From: Desulfomarina profundi
Lineage (GTDB): Bacteria > Desulfobacterota > Desulfobulbia > Desulfobulbales > Desulfocapsaceae
DNA: 64,000 nucleotides
Direction of reading: 5' to 3'
NCBI RefSeq assembly: GCF_019703855.1
Contig: NZ_AP024086.1
Coordinates: 3,368,501-3,432,500, forward strand
Of the stretch, positions 38,842 to 48,845 are shown piece after piece. The notes beneath the pieces were generated by a model, which was not told the DNA's origin, searched no databases, and saw nothing but the letters and a program-made list of their open reading frames with translations. Each line of letters begins with the position of its first letter. Positions within the stretch are counted from its first letter, which is position 1. A program made the translations under genes and the position numbers.

Positions 38842-39007
38842 ATGATGATCTCGTAAAAAGTCGTTCAACGTTCTCAGATGGACTCTGGAAAAACTTCGAT
38901 ATACAAGGCGTGGCGGTGTCGTGTAAGCGCAGGCGTACATAGAGTACGTCGAGCATTACACGATCACCCCACAACGCAGTAGATCGGAGTTTTTACGAGT
39001 CCATCAT
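38842..39007. repeat. 166-bp element A, copy 2, abutting livF
   Basis: Same 166-bp element as 17357-17522, with the right and left terminal repeats ATGATG.TCTCGTAAAAA / TTTTTACGAGTCCATCAT. It fills the gap between livK and livF and ends three bases before the livF start codon. The central hairpin (GTGTCGTGTAA ... TTACACGATCAC) is intact. Confidence 0.85.
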
Positions 39008-39099
39008 AAATATGTTCTTTCAAGTTCGGCTTTACTATACCGACAGCCGGAAGGACCAACTGTCGGCTTTGAGATTGAAAAAGCCAGGTAATTAAACAA

Positions 39100-40328
39100 T
39101 TACTTGATCTTCTTCATAAATTCAGACTGGATCGGAGTACCGACTTTCTTAAAAGATCCGCTCTGAACAGTATAAATCTGCAACATGTCAACTCCCGCAC
39201 GATCAGTCTTTGAATAGGTTACAGGACCGATCGTGGTGTAGGGGAAATAAGCATTCTTGCCATTCATCTCATTCAGGGTTTTATAAAGATTCGCTCTCGT
39301 CACCTCGAGTCCTGCCGCCTTGGTACGCTTAATCGCCTCGGTCGCAACCTGAGCAACCATGATGCCGGCCGCATAGTTGTGAGAGTTGGCCGCCTTCTCG
39401 TCGCGACCGTATCGCTTGGCCAGGGCCAGCTGCTTTTCAGTGCCTTCATTTTTTTCGGAAGTCAGATTGAACGAACAACTCCAGACATAACCTTCACAGG
39501 CATCCCCCGCCAGGGCAATAAGATCGTTACCACCGGTATAATGAACACCAAGAAAGGTCAGTTTTCCTTTCTCACCGTATGTCTTGGCGGTCAAACCGAG
39601 ACGGGCTGCATCCTTGAGCATTGTTGCGACAGGAGATTGAACCGTATGGCAGAGAACATACTGAACACCTTTGGACATGAGTCTTTTCAACATGGCAGAA
39701 TTATCCAGATCCTTACCGTGTTCCACAACTTCAACAATTTCCATGTTGAGTCCAGCGGCGACAGCTTTCTTTGCATCATCAACCGGTCCTCTTCCGAAAG
39801 CGGAAGGATGAATAAACATGGCGACTTTTGCTTTCCCACCCTTGTGGTTTTTCACAACATATTCAGACAGGGCAACAAGCTGCTCAGAATAGGATGCCAC
39901 AGGCAGGAAAATATAATTGGAACCGTCCAGGTTTCCAGCATGATAGGATGCGGGGAGAACAGGAATTTTTTCCTCTTCAAAATCCCTCTTTAGACCGAGA
40001 GTACTCCCTGTTGAATAGTTGAGGTACATGACAATACCCTCGTCAAGATACTCTTCAAAATTTCTCTTGGTAATATCAGTTTTATACTGATCATCCCTGA
40101 TGGTGCAGTCGATGGTATCGTCACCCAGCATCTTTGTTTCATTGACAAACTTGAAATAATCTTCAGTTCCTTTGGAATAAGGGTTACCTGCATCTGATGT
40201 CGGTCCTGTTATAGCCAGGGACATCCCGAGTTTATAGACTTTCCCCCCGCATTTGCCACGGTGGTCAATGCAAAGAATGCTGCAAGGATCATGAGTGTAT
40301 TGAAAAATAAGGTTTTCCTGTTTACCAT
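39100..40328 (-). CDS. livK: Branched-chain-type periplasmic binding protein LivK, frameshifted
   Basis: Type I periplasmic-binding protein (Leu/Ile/Val-binding, receptor family). From ATG 40328 (AGGAGGAG upstream) it has a signal peptide, MVNRKTLFFNTLMILAAFFA, ending in ANA. The frame then breaks at the C6 tract 40243-40248. One added G gives ANAGGKVYKLGMSLAITGPTSDAG, joining to the main ORF that otherwise begins internally at 40224. The mature part has the typical GNPYSKGTEDYFKFVNE and SKTDRAGVDMLQIYTVQSGSF. It lies in the Liv operon between livM and livF. The ligand is probably an organic acid, given the acyl-CoA ligase in the operon. Confidence 0.85.
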
Positions 40329-40432
40329 GTTCTCCTCCTGTTTTGTTTTTTTACTTCTACCTACTACTTCTCCTCGCTTTCAGGCGAAACAAGTTCGCCT
40401 GATCTTCTGAACCGACAACATCCGTTCACTAC

Positions 40433-40464
40433 AATTGACACAATGTTCATGAGAAATTCAGGGC
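40433..40464. repeat. Remnant right end of 225-bp element B
   Basis: AATTGACACAATGTTCATGAG with GAAATTCAGGGC following matches the right end of the 225-bp element (ends at 40689 and 57981). It directly abuts a full copy, so a tandem or earlier insertion decayed here. Confidence 0.55.
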
Positions 40465-40689
40465 TAACCCGCATTTTTCATCAGTTCAGGCGGCGTCAGC
40501 TACAAAATTTTCAAGAGTAAATAATAGTAGCCTATATTTACTGTTGAAATATTGCAGAAGATGGCGTCGCCTGGGCTGACCTTGGGTGACCATTGTGTCA
40601 ATTTTGTTCGACTACTGATAGTTGGCTAATTATTTGTATTCTACAGCTCATCTCAAAATTGACACAATGTTCATGAGAAATGCGGGTTA
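40465..40689. repeat. 225-bp element B, copy 1 (TA-flanked MITE)
   Basis: Exactly 225 bp, like the copy at 57757-57981, about 93-95% alike by eye. Terminal inverted repeats TAACCCGCATTTTTCATCA / CATGAGAAATGCGGGTTA. TA at both outer ends suits a TA target duplication. There is no ORF. Its right end includes the TTA that is the livM stop codon (40687-40689). It separates livM from livK. Confidence 0.85.
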
Positions 40690-41781
40690 ATACCTGAATG
40701 GCCATAATTTGGTGTAGGATTTTACAATCCTCCACCAGTTGGAAATCCCCCTGGGCTCAAACATCAAAAACAACACAATCACCAGGCCGAAAGTAAACGG
40801 TTTGAGTGCAGTGGCCAGGTTCATACTCGACGGCAGGTACTGACCGGCAAATTCTGCAAGGGCCCCCACCTTGAGATCGAGATATTTAATGGCAACGGGT
40901 CCCCAGAAAGATCCGTTTAAAGTTCCAAGGCCTCCGACAATGGCCATGGCAAGATAGGAAATTGATTCATGCAGGGTAAACGACTCAAAGCCAACACCCC
41001 TGTACAGATACGCGTGCAGGGCACCGGCAACCCCTGCAAAAAAACCGGACAGGGCAAAGGCATATACCTTTGTAAGACCGGGATTCATACCCATGGCGTC
41101 AGCCGCCCTGTCATTGTCCCTTACTGCCACAAGGCTCCTCCCGTACCTCGTTTTCAGCAGGTTTCGAATCCCGAATCCCAACAGGACCACAACTGTCAGG
41201 ATAACAAAATACCAGAACACGTAATGGTCTCTTCTCCCCACTTTACCGGTGAACCAGAAGACCCTGCCAACGAAAATCGTCTGTCCCTGGTTGAAAAATG
41301 ACATGAAATTGATAACCCATTGGAAAATCATCTGAAACGAAAGAGTAGCAATAGCAAGATAGAGATGTTTCAACCGCAGAGCCGGCAGACCGACAATTGC
41401 GCCGAAAACCGCCCCCATGAAACCACTGACCAGGATAAGCAGTGGCCAGAAATGGGTAACCAGCACATGGGTATCCCCGATAACCCTGCAGAATGAAGCC
41501 ACTGTATAGGCACCTATACCCACAAAAGCAGCATGGCCGATGGAGATAAGGCCGGCAAATCCGGTGACCAGGTTCAATCCCATAACGGCAACAATAGCGA
41601 TCAGTATATTATCAATCACCAGCATGATTTTATTGCTGAGATGGAAAAAAAGAGGCCAGACAAAGAGCAGAACAAGAAAGAAAAGAAAGATCGACCTGTC
41701 GAGGCTGGTGAGAAAATTCCTCTGTTCCTCTTTATAAGAAGTAAAGAAATTACCTGTAGCTAACCATTTATTTGCTGACAT
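40687..41781 (-). CDS. livM: Branched-chain-type ABC transporter permease LivM
   Basis: A 364-residue permease with about nine to ten hydrophobic helices. The LivM motifs are GLNLVTGFAGLISIGHAAFVGIGAY and, near the C terminus, AMAIVGGLGTLNGSFWGPV, plus the cytoplasmic loop VAVRDNDRAADAMGMN that meets the ATPases. It follows livH by three bases. Its C terminus reads KLWPFRY and the stop codon is supplied by the inserted 225-bp element, so the original end may have been a little different. Confidence 0.92.
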   Translation of the reverse strand: MSANKWLATGNFFTSYKEEQRNFLTSLDRSIFLFFLVLLFVWPLFFHLSNKIMLVIDNILIAIVAVMGLNLVTGFAGLISIGHAAFVGIGAYTVASFCRVIGDTHVLVTHFWPLLILVSGFMGAVFGAIVGLPALRLKHLYLAIATLSFQMIFQWVINFMSFFNQGQTIFVGRVFWFTGKVGRRDHYVFWYFVILTVVVLLGFGIRNLLKTRYGRSLVAVRDNDRAADAMGMNPGLTKVYAFALSGFFAGVAGALHAYLYRGVGFESFTLHESISYLAMAIVGGLGTLNGSFWGPVAIKYLDLKVGALAEFAGQYLPSSMNLATALKPFTFGLVIVLFLMFEPRGISNWWRIVKSYTKLWPFRY

Positions 41782-41784
41782 AGA

Positions 41785-42678
41785 TTACACCCGCTCAATT
41801 TCGTGAATTCCAAATAAACCATGAGGTTTAAAAAGAAGAATGATCAGTAGAATAACATAGGGCATGACATCCCCCGTACCGTTCAGTCCCCAGTTGCCAT
41901 CCAGGTAACCGCTGGCAAACTGCTGAATAAGCCCCATGATAATCCCTGCCACCACAGCTCCGAGTATCGAATCCAGTCCACCGAGTATAACAACTGGAAA
42001 AACGATGATTCCAAAAGAATGAAGTGTATCAAAATTGAGTCCGGTAATATTACCGATAATACACCCGGCGGCGGCAGCGGAAAGACCGGCAGTCGCCCAG
42101 GCAAGTCCGAAAACCTTCGGCACGGAAATTCCTACCGACATTGAGGCAAACTGGTCATCAGATACGGCCCGCATGGAAATTCCAACAGTTGATTTCTTAA
42201 AAAACCAGGAAAAACCACCTATGAGAATAAAGGTCAGTATCACCCCCACCAGCTGGGTCCAGGAAATAGAGACACCACCGAAAACCAGGGGATCCTGGGG
42301 CAGAAAAGCCGGAAAAGAATAGTTTTCGGTACCAAACGGAGTCAGGTAAATCAGACCGTCCAGGATCGATCCAAGACCAATTGTCACCATAATAACAGAA
42401 ATAATCGGTTCTCCGATCAACCGACGCAAGAAAACCCTTTCCACGCTCATGGCGAGAAAAAAGGTTATGGCCATACTTCCCAGAAATGAAAAGAAAATAG
42501 GAATACCGACTGTGACGGTGAGAAAATAGGTAATAAAAGCACCAATGGCAATCAGCTGGCCATGGGCAAAGTTGGCAACTCTGCTCGATTTATACACCAG
42601 AACCAGTCCAAGGGCAGCCAGGGCATATATCGATCCCACCACAATTCCACTGACAACAATTTGAAAGAAATAGCTCAT
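41785..42678 (-). CDS. livH: Branched-chain-type ABC transporter permease LivH
   Basis: A 297-residue permease beginning MSYFFQIVVSGIVVGSIYALAALGLVLVYK, with LivH-type NFAHGQLIAIGAFI, then RAVSDDQFASMSVGIS in the loop contacting ATPases and FPVVILGGLDSILGAVVAG in the C-terminal half. Its ATG overlaps the stop codon of the acyl-CoA ligase gene by one base, so transporter and ligase are co-translated. A substrate pathway from outside to acyl-CoA is implied by this order. Confidence 0.92.
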   Translation of the reverse strand: MSYFFQIVVSGIVVGSIYALAALGLVLVYKSSRVANFAHGQLIAIGAFITYFLTVTVGIPIFFSFLGSMAITFFLAMSVERVFLRRLIGEPIISVIMVTIGLGSILDGLIYLTPFGTENYSFPAFLPQDPLVFGGVSISWTQLVGVILTFILIGGFSWFFKKSTVGISMRAVSDDQFASMSVGISVPKVFGLAWATAGLSAAAAGCIIGNITGLNFDTLHSFGIIVFPVVILGGLDSILGAVVAGIIMGLIQQFASGYLDGNWGLNGTGDVMPYVILLIILLFKPHGLFGIHEIERV

Positions 42679-44602
42679 CAGACTCCTTCCACCGTGTAGA
42701 ATTTAATACTTGCCGTAACCGTTGTTGATTGCCCGTCCTGGTACTGGAAGGACGCCTCAACATCTTTTGTAGTTACGGATTCATCGTACAGCGCATCGTA
42801 CAGATGCTGGTATTTTTCCTGGACAAATTTTCGACGGATCTTGCCGGTCTTTGTCAGCTCCCCGTCATCCACATCAAGCAGTTTATAGAGTAGAGCAAAG
42901 CGCTTGATCCGAAAATGTTCCTTTTCGGCCCTCGCGTTGACATCGAGAACCTCCTTCATGATCAGCTCAGCCACTTCCGTTTTTGCCGACAGATCCATAT
43001 ACGTTGTATAGGATATACCATGGTCTTCAGCCCACTTACCCATAACTACGGGGTCGATATTGATCAGGCAGCTGACAAAATCCTCGTTGTTCCCGAAAAT
43101 AATGGCCTCTTTAATATAGGGACTGAATTTCAGTGAATTCTCCAGAAACATGGGTGAAAACATTTCACCCTTGTTACTGTGCATGACATCGGACAACCGG
43201 TCGATGACAATAAGGTGACCGTGCTCATCTATATAGCCGGCATCACCAGAATGGAGCCAGCCACCTTCAAGGGCCTCGGCCGTTTTCTCGGGCAATCCAT
43301 AATAACCGGGAGAAACGGAAGGGGAACGTGAGAGGATTTCACCATCCTCGGCGATCTTGCACTCGGTTCCGGGAAGAGGTTTTCCGACAGTATCAGGCCT
43401 GACATCACCATCCCTGTGCATATAGGCAATACCGGTGATCTCCGTCTGTCCATAAATCTGTTTCAGGTTCACACCGATGGCCTGGTAAAAGGTGAACAGC
43501 TCAGGCCCGAGGGCTGCTCCACCGGTATAGGCACGCCTCAGCCGCAACAGTCCCATCTGGTTGATCAGGGGCCGGAACATCATCAGGGTACCCAACCAGG
43601 ATTTTATTTTCAGGCCCACAGGCATATTTCCCCCTCGCATACGGTATTCCGCCGCCTCCAGTCCCACCTTGATAAAATAGTTATAAAGCAGCTTGTTCAG
43701 CCAATAGGACTGATCGATCTTCAGCCAGATTTCCGAACGGATCGTTTCGTAGATTCTCGGAGCACCGAACATGAAATGGGGACCGATCTCCTTCAGATCC
43801 GACATCGCTGTCTCAACAGATTCAGGGAAGTTGATGGTAATTCCCGTTGCCATGGCAACCCCGAAAGAGTTCATCTGCTCTCCAATCCAGGCAAAGGGGA
43901 GAAAGGAAACGTATTCATCCGTTGGCTCCAGGGGATCAACCTCGGTTATCCTGACACCCATATTGATATAGTTGCGGTGAGTCATCATGGTCCCCTTGGG
44001 AAGGCCGGTGGTACCAGATGTAAGGCAGAGATGACAGACATCATCAGGTTTGCCCCGATCCACCAGCGACTCGAAGAGATCCGGATTCTTATTATGTTCC
44101 TCTTCCCCCATTTTATACAGGTCACTGATATCAATGAACCAGTCATCCGACATATATTCCCGCATCCCCGGGGATCTTCAAAAATAACCTTCTTGACACC
44201 CGGTATCCTGTCCCGCACCTCCAGCACCTTGTCCACCTGCTCCTGGTTATCACAGAAAACGGCACTGACTTTCAGGTAATCAATGATCTGGGCAATTTCA
44301 TCGGGCATACTGGTCTGGTAAATTCCTGCGGAAATAGCACCAAGGGAATGGCCACCAATAGCGATAAAAAGCAACTCCGGAATATTGTCACTGATGATGG
44401 CAATGGTATCATTTTTTCCAAGGCCAATGGCCCTGAGTCCAAGGGCGGTCCTGCGGACATAACTGTAATAATCCTCCCAGCTGTAAGTATTCCAGATACC
44501 GAAATCCTTTTCCCGCAGTGCCGGGCGTTTCGGTGTGCTTCTGACCCGCCAGCGCAGCAGCTGTGGGATAGAATATTCAACCAGTTCTTCACGTGTAGTC
44601 AT
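42678..44602 (-). CDS. Long-chain-type acyl-CoA ligase within the Liv operon, frameshifted
   Basis: AMP-forming CoA ligase of about 640 residues when restored. It has the P-loop CLTSGTTGLPKGTMMTHRNY, then YGQTEITG, SGDAGYIDEHGHLIVIDR and the C-terminal LTKTGKIRRKFVQEKY with the catalytic Lys; it is closest to the FAA1-like long-chain class. The frame breaks at the CCCCGGGG run 44166-44173. One extra base joins KKVIFEDPRG to MREYMSDDWFIDISDLY; without it there are two ORFs (43985-44602 and 42678-44165). Between livG and livH, it probably activates the acid imported by the transporter. Confidence 0.87.
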
Positions 44603-44607
44603 CTTGT

Positions 44608-45368
44608 TTATTCCTCCCCGATATAGGCTTCAATTACCTTCGGATTCTGCGCAACCTCTTCCGGGGTACCGGAACCTATGACCTCCCCAAAATCAAGGAC
44701 ATAAATCCGGTCAGAAATATCCATGACCACACCAAGATCGTGCTCAACCAGAACCACGGTAATATTTCGCTCCTTCTGAATATCCATGACAAAGCGGACG
44801 ATATCTTCTTTTTCCTCCTGATTCATCCCCGCCATGGGTTCGTCCAGGAGGAGGATATCAGGGGCAAGTGTCAATGCCCGCGCGACCTCAACTTTTTTCT
44901 GGACCCCGTAACTCAGATTCCCCACCAGGCTTTTCCGATAGGGTTCCAGTTCCATGAAGTCGATGACACTCTCCACATAGGCCCTGTTTTCCGCCTCAAT
45001 CCTCGAGGCTTTACCGTAAAAGAAAACAGCATGCAAAAAGCTGTATTGCAGCTTCGAATGACGGGCAAGAAGAAGATTATCGAGAACAGAAAGCCCGGAA
45101 AACAGCTCCAGATTCTGAAACGCTCTGGCTATCCCCATATTTGAAACCTCGTGGGGGAAGCGTTTGTCAATTTCTTCTCTCCATAGAAAATATCACCCAA
45201 GGTCGGATGATAGAATCCGGAGATACAGTTCAACATACTGGTCTTACCGGCTCCATTGGGACCGATAATGGAGGTTATCAGTCCCTCTTCTATTTTCATA
45301 TTAACATTTGACAGAGCCTTCAAACCGCCAAAAGAAAGAGTAACGTCCGAGATATTTAAATATGGCAT
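44608..45368 (-). CDS. livG: Branched-chain-type ABC transporter ATP-binding protein LivG, frameshifted
   Basis: ATPase of about 254 residues with Walker A IIGPNGAGKTSMLNCISG, signature LSYGVQKKVEVARAL, Walker B ILLLDEPMAGM and VLVEHDLGVVMDISD. The frame breaks at the G5 tract 45153-45157 (C5 on the coding strand). One C more gives LTNASPHEVSNMGIARAFQNLELF, linking the two ORFs 45129-45368 and 44608-45138. It begins the Liv transporter block, 480 bp after the fatty-acyl ligase gene. No clear Shine-Dalgarno is seen before the ATG at 45368. Confidence 0.88.
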
Positions 45369-45596
45369 ATCGACATAAGAATTATATTAAATAAGCAACA
45401 TTGAGTTAATAAATCATTAATATTGATGAAAAAATGGTACAGCTATCCCTTTAAATATTACCCCCTTACATATTCCCGTAATGCTATTTATAGCATATAG
45501 TATTCATCTCAGCGACCCCCAAAGAGAAAATATCTTCATACCTTCATCCCCGGCAAGTCGCTTTCCCCACTCTTATGGGATACCAGCAGGCTTCCT
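45369..45596. other. livG upstream region
   Basis: 228 bp with no gene. A/T-rich; the promoter of the Liv block is likely here, but no clear motif can be fixed. Confidence 0.4.
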
Positions 45597-45636
45597 TTAG
45601 CCTGCATTTTTCATGGACACTGTGTAAATTTTGATA
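45597..45636. repeat. Degenerate end of element B
   Basis: TTAGCCTGCATTTTTCAT, then GTGTAAATTTTGAT resembles joined left and right end segments of the 225-bp element (TTAGCCCGCATTTCTCAT and ATTGTGTCAATTTTG). It is probably an internally deleted relic. Confidence 0.4.
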
Positions 45637-45650
45637 CAAGATTCCCTATA

Positions 45651-45810
45651 AAACTCAGCCAGGCTGGAGATGTTGTCGCTTTATCAAGCTGACCTGCTGT
45701 CCAAAAATCACCGAAAACCCAAATTGACAGGGAGACCGAGTGTAAAAATGTCCATTCAAATTTTTTTTAAACAGGCACATCTCCAGACTCATAAGCGTTT
45801 AGCTGAGTTT
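45651..45810. repeat. Element D, copy 1 (AAACTCAGC inverted ends)
   Basis: 160 bp bounded by AAACTCAGCC and AGCTGAGTTT. The same ends recur at 57699 and 58093, where the element is split by a 225-bp insertion. Shared internal words include GTCCATTCAAATTTTTTTTAA and ATCCATTCAAATCC. Confidence 0.5.
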
Positions 45811-45848
45811 CATGAACAGTGAAAAAAACCTGTCATCCGGAAATACCG

Positions 45849-47534
45849 TCATGCCGTAGCTATGTCAGCAGCATCCTGACGCCCCAAAAGACAGGTCCCT
45901 TGTTCGCGTAGCTTATATTTCTGAATTTTCCCAGAGGCAGTTGCCGGATATTCGTCCACAACAAAAAAGAATTCAGGAATCTTGTGAAAGGCTATTTTAT
46001 CCGTACAGAACTGCCTGAACTCTTCACTTTCCGCTGTTTCACCTTCCCTGAGAATGATAAAAGCAGCAACCTCCTCCCCATACTTTTCACTGGGAATACC
46101 GACAACCTGAACATCAAGAATTTTCGGATGTGTATAGAGAAATTCTTCAATCTCCCTCGGATAAATATTTTCACCACCCCTGATTATCATATCTTTCATC
46201 CGACCGGTAATCTTGCAGTACCCGTTTTCATCCATGACGGCAAGATCACCCGTATGCAGCCAACCATCTCGGTCAATGGCCGCCGCAGTTGCTTCGTCCA
46301 TTTTATAATATCCTTTCATGACATGATATCCGCGGGTACACAATTCTCCCTGGGTTCCACGTGCCACCTCTTCACCTGTGACAATATCCGCAATTTTTAC
46401 TTCGATATTGGGCAGGGCTCTGCCCACGGTACTGACCCTCAGCTCCAGGCTGTCTTCCGGTCGAGTCTGGGTTATAACAGGAGAAGCTTCTGTCTGACCA
46501 TAGGCAATTGTCATCTCGGAGGCGCCCATTTTATCCACAACCCTTTTCATCACTTCAATGGGGCAGGGTGAACCTGCCATAATCCCCGTACGCAAACTGG
46601 AAGTGTCATAATTTTTCTTTTCCATTTCCTCCAGTTCCGCAATAAACATAGTGGGAACACCGTGGAGGGCCGTACATTTATTGGCCTGAACCGTCTCCAG
46701 AACCTTGTCGGTCACAAACTGGGTCACAGGTGACATGGTCGCCGCAGAAACCACACAGGTAAGCGTTCCCAGCACACACCCGAAACAGTGGAAAAACGGT
46801 ACAGGAATACACAGATTATCCTCACTTGACAGATTCATGCATTCACCGATACTCTTTGCATTTCCAATAATATTGGTATGGGTCAACATTACTCCTTTCG
46901 GAAAACCAGTAGTACCGGAGGTATACTGCATGTTGATCACGTCATCCGGTGACAGGGACTGCTGACGCTGTTGCAGGTCTTCATCCGAAACCGTCCTGCC
47001 CATTGCGATTACTTCATCCCAGCCATACATACCTTTCATACGGTCCTCCTCCGGACCGATGTACACGACATTTTTTAACAGGGGCAGTTTTTTACACTCG
47101 AGTTTTCCCGGTTCACACTCATCCAGCTCCGGACAGACCTCCCTGATGATTTTCAGATATTCATCAGATTCACGGACTCCACCAATAAAAACCAGGGTTG
47201 TAGAATCGGACTGTGACATCAGGTATTCCAACTCAAAGCTTCGATAACTGGTATTGACCGTCACCAGCACAGCACCCATTTTCCCTGTTCCAAACTGCGA
47301 ATAGAGCCATTCGGGAACATTGTTCGCCCATATTGCAACCTTCTCACCCTTTTCCACGCCAAGAGCCATAAAACCTTTTGCCACATCATTGCACACGTCT
47401 CTGAACTGTTTCCAGGTGTGGCTGATACCGTATTCATAATAGTCAACCGCCTTTTTTTCAGCGAACTGATCAGCCACAAGGTCAACAAGCTGTCCCAAAG
47501 TTGTATTGCCCACTTCGTATACTGGCCTCTGCAT
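45849..47534 (-). CDS. Fatty-acyl-CoA ligase (AMP-forming, FadD-like)
   Basis: A 561-residue ANL enzyme from ATG 47534 (GGAGGAG upstream), activating a carboxylic acid to its CoA thioester. It has the P-loop QYTSGTTGFPKGVMLTHTN, YGQTEASPVITQTR, GWLHTGDLAVMDENGYCKITGRMKDMIIRGGENIYP, and PATASGKIQKYKLRE with the adenylation lysine. It resembles medium/short-chain acyl-CoA ligases found beside acyl-CoA dehydrogenases. It follows the isovaleryl-CoA dehydrogenase gene on the same strand, so branched or short-chain fatty acids are a likely substrate. Confidence 0.92.
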   Translation of the reverse strand: MQRPVYEVGNTTLGQLVDLVADQFAEKKAVDYYEYGISHTWKQFRDVCNDVAKGFMALGVEKGEKVAIWANNVPEWLYSQFGTGKMGAVLVTVNTSYRSFELEYLMSQSDSTTLVFIGGVRESDEYLKIIREVCPELDECEPGKLECKKLPLLKNVVYIGPEEDRMKGMYGWDEVIAMGRTVSDEDLQQRQQSLSPDDVINMQYTSGTTGFPKGVMLTHTNIIGNAKSIGECMNLSSEDNLCIPVPFFHCFGCVLGTLTCVVSAATMSPVTQFVTDKVLETVQANKCTALHGVPTMFIAELEEMEKKNYDTSSLRTGIMAGSPCPIEVMKRVVDKMGASEMTIAYGQTEASPVITQTRPEDSLELRVSTVGRALPNIEVKIADIVTGEEVARGTQGELCTRGYHVMKGYYKMDEATAAAIDRDGWLHTGDLAVMDENGYCKITGRMKDMIIRGGENIYPREIEEFLYTHPKILDVQVVGIPSEKYGEEVAAFIILREGETAESEEFRQFCTDKIAFHKIPEFFFVVDEYPATASGKIQKYKLREQGTCLLGRQDAADIATA

Positions 47535-47582
47535 ATTTACTCCTCCGGTTTTATGTATGTTTTCGAAACATTCCACATGGTT

Positions 47583-48749
47583 CTATTCGGTATCTCGAAA
47601 CAGCTCCCTGCCAATCAGCATTCTTCGAATTTCGCTGGTTCCGGCTCCTATTTCATACAGTTTGGCATCACGCAGCAGGCGTCCGGTGGGAAATTCGTTG
47701 ATATATCCATTTCCTCCCAGGCACTGGATTGCCTCCAGTGCCATCCAGGTGGCTTTTTCAGCAGTAAACAGAATGACAGCCGCGGCATCCTTACGGATAT
47801 TCGAGCTTTGATCAGCTGCTCTGGCGACCATATACACATAAGATTTACAGGCATTCCAGGTGGCATACATATCCGCCAGCTTACCCTGCATCAGTTCAAA
47901 TTCTCCAATAGCGCGACCGAACTGTCTCCGGGTATGAATATAGGGCAGCACAACGTCCATGCAGGCATTCATAATGCCCAGGGGGCCGCCGGACAACACA
48001 AGACGTTCATAATTCAGCCCACTCATCAGAACCTGAACACCCTGGTTGAGCTGACCGAGAATATTCTCCTTCGGAACCCGGCAATTTTCAAAAACCAGCT
48101 CACAGGTGGGAGACCCACGCATACCGAGCTTATCCAGCTTGGGACTGGTGGAAAACCCTGGGAAGGTTTTTTCCACCAGAAATGCGGTAATCCCCTTGTG
48201 CTGTCTCTCCGGAGCCGTTTTGGCGTACACGACAAGTACATTGGCATGGGGACCATTGGTGATCCACATTTTTGAACCGTTCAGCAGATACCCGTCACCA
48301 TCCTCCGTTGCACGCAGACGCATGGAAACAACATCGGACCCGGCTTCGGCTTCACTCATGGCCAGTGCGCCGATATGTTTGCCGCTGATCAGATCGGGAA
48401 GATATTTCTTCTTCTGTTCCTCTGTACCATTTATTTTGATCTGATTAATACAGAGATTGGAATGGGCGCCATAGGCCAGACCGACAGAGGCAGAGCCCCT
48501 GCTTATTTCTTCCATGGCAATGACATGTTCGAGGTACCCCATTCCGGCTCCTCCATATTCCTCGGATACTGTAATACCGAGAAGCCCGAGGGCACCCATT
48601 TTCTGCCAGAGTTCGGGAGGAAACACGTCATTTCGGTCAATTTCCTCCGCTAAAGGAGCAATCTCCTCGCTGACAAAATCATGTACGGTTTCCCGCAAAA
48701 GATTTGCAGTCTCTCCCAGACCAAAATTCAAGAGGGGATACGATCTCAT
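47583..48749 (-). CDS. ivd: Isovaleryl-CoA dehydrogenase
   Basis: A 388-residue FAD-dependent acyl-CoA dehydrogenase. IVD-specific hallmarks are [35 protein letters not shown] and [20 protein letters not shown]. The last carries the IVD catalytic Glu, placed in this helix instead of the MCAD position, where the sequence reads [12 protein letters not shown]. It oxidises isovaleryl-CoA to 3-methylcrotonyl-CoA, passing electrons to ETF. GGGAGG precedes the ATG. It lies between the acetoacetyl-CoA synthetase gene and the acyl-CoA ligase gene. Confidence 0.93.
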   Translation of the reverse strand: MRSYPLLNFGLGETANLLRETVHDFVSEEIAPLAEEIDRNDVFPPELWQKMGALGLLGITVSEEYGGAGMGYLEHVIAMEEISRGSASVGLAYGAHSNLCINQIKINGTEEQKKKYLPDLISGKHIGALAMSEAEAGSDVVSMRLRATEDGDGYLLNGSKMWITNGPHANVLVVYAKTAPERQHKGITAFLVEKTFPGFSTSPKLDKLGMRGSPTCELVFENCRVPKENILGQLNQGVQVLMSGLNYERLVLSGGPLGIMNACMDVVLPYIHTRRQFGRAIGEFELMQGKLADMYATWNACKSYVYMVARAADQSSNIRKDAAAVILFTAEKATWMALEAIQCLGGNGYINEFPTGRLLRDAKLYEIGAGTSEIRRMLIGRELFRDTE

Positions 48750-48845
48750 GGAACCTCCCAGTTATGATTTCAATTTCTTCACAAATCCTGCATTTCAAAA
48801 ACTGCAACAACAGGATTCAGGGTAAATAATAGTCTCCCGGAAACG

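Noticed and set aside
38840-38974. N-terminal extension of LivF (MWGDRVMLDV...)
   Set aside because: The extra codons lie in the 166-bp repeat element. The family start MENNLLEVNN is at 38839.
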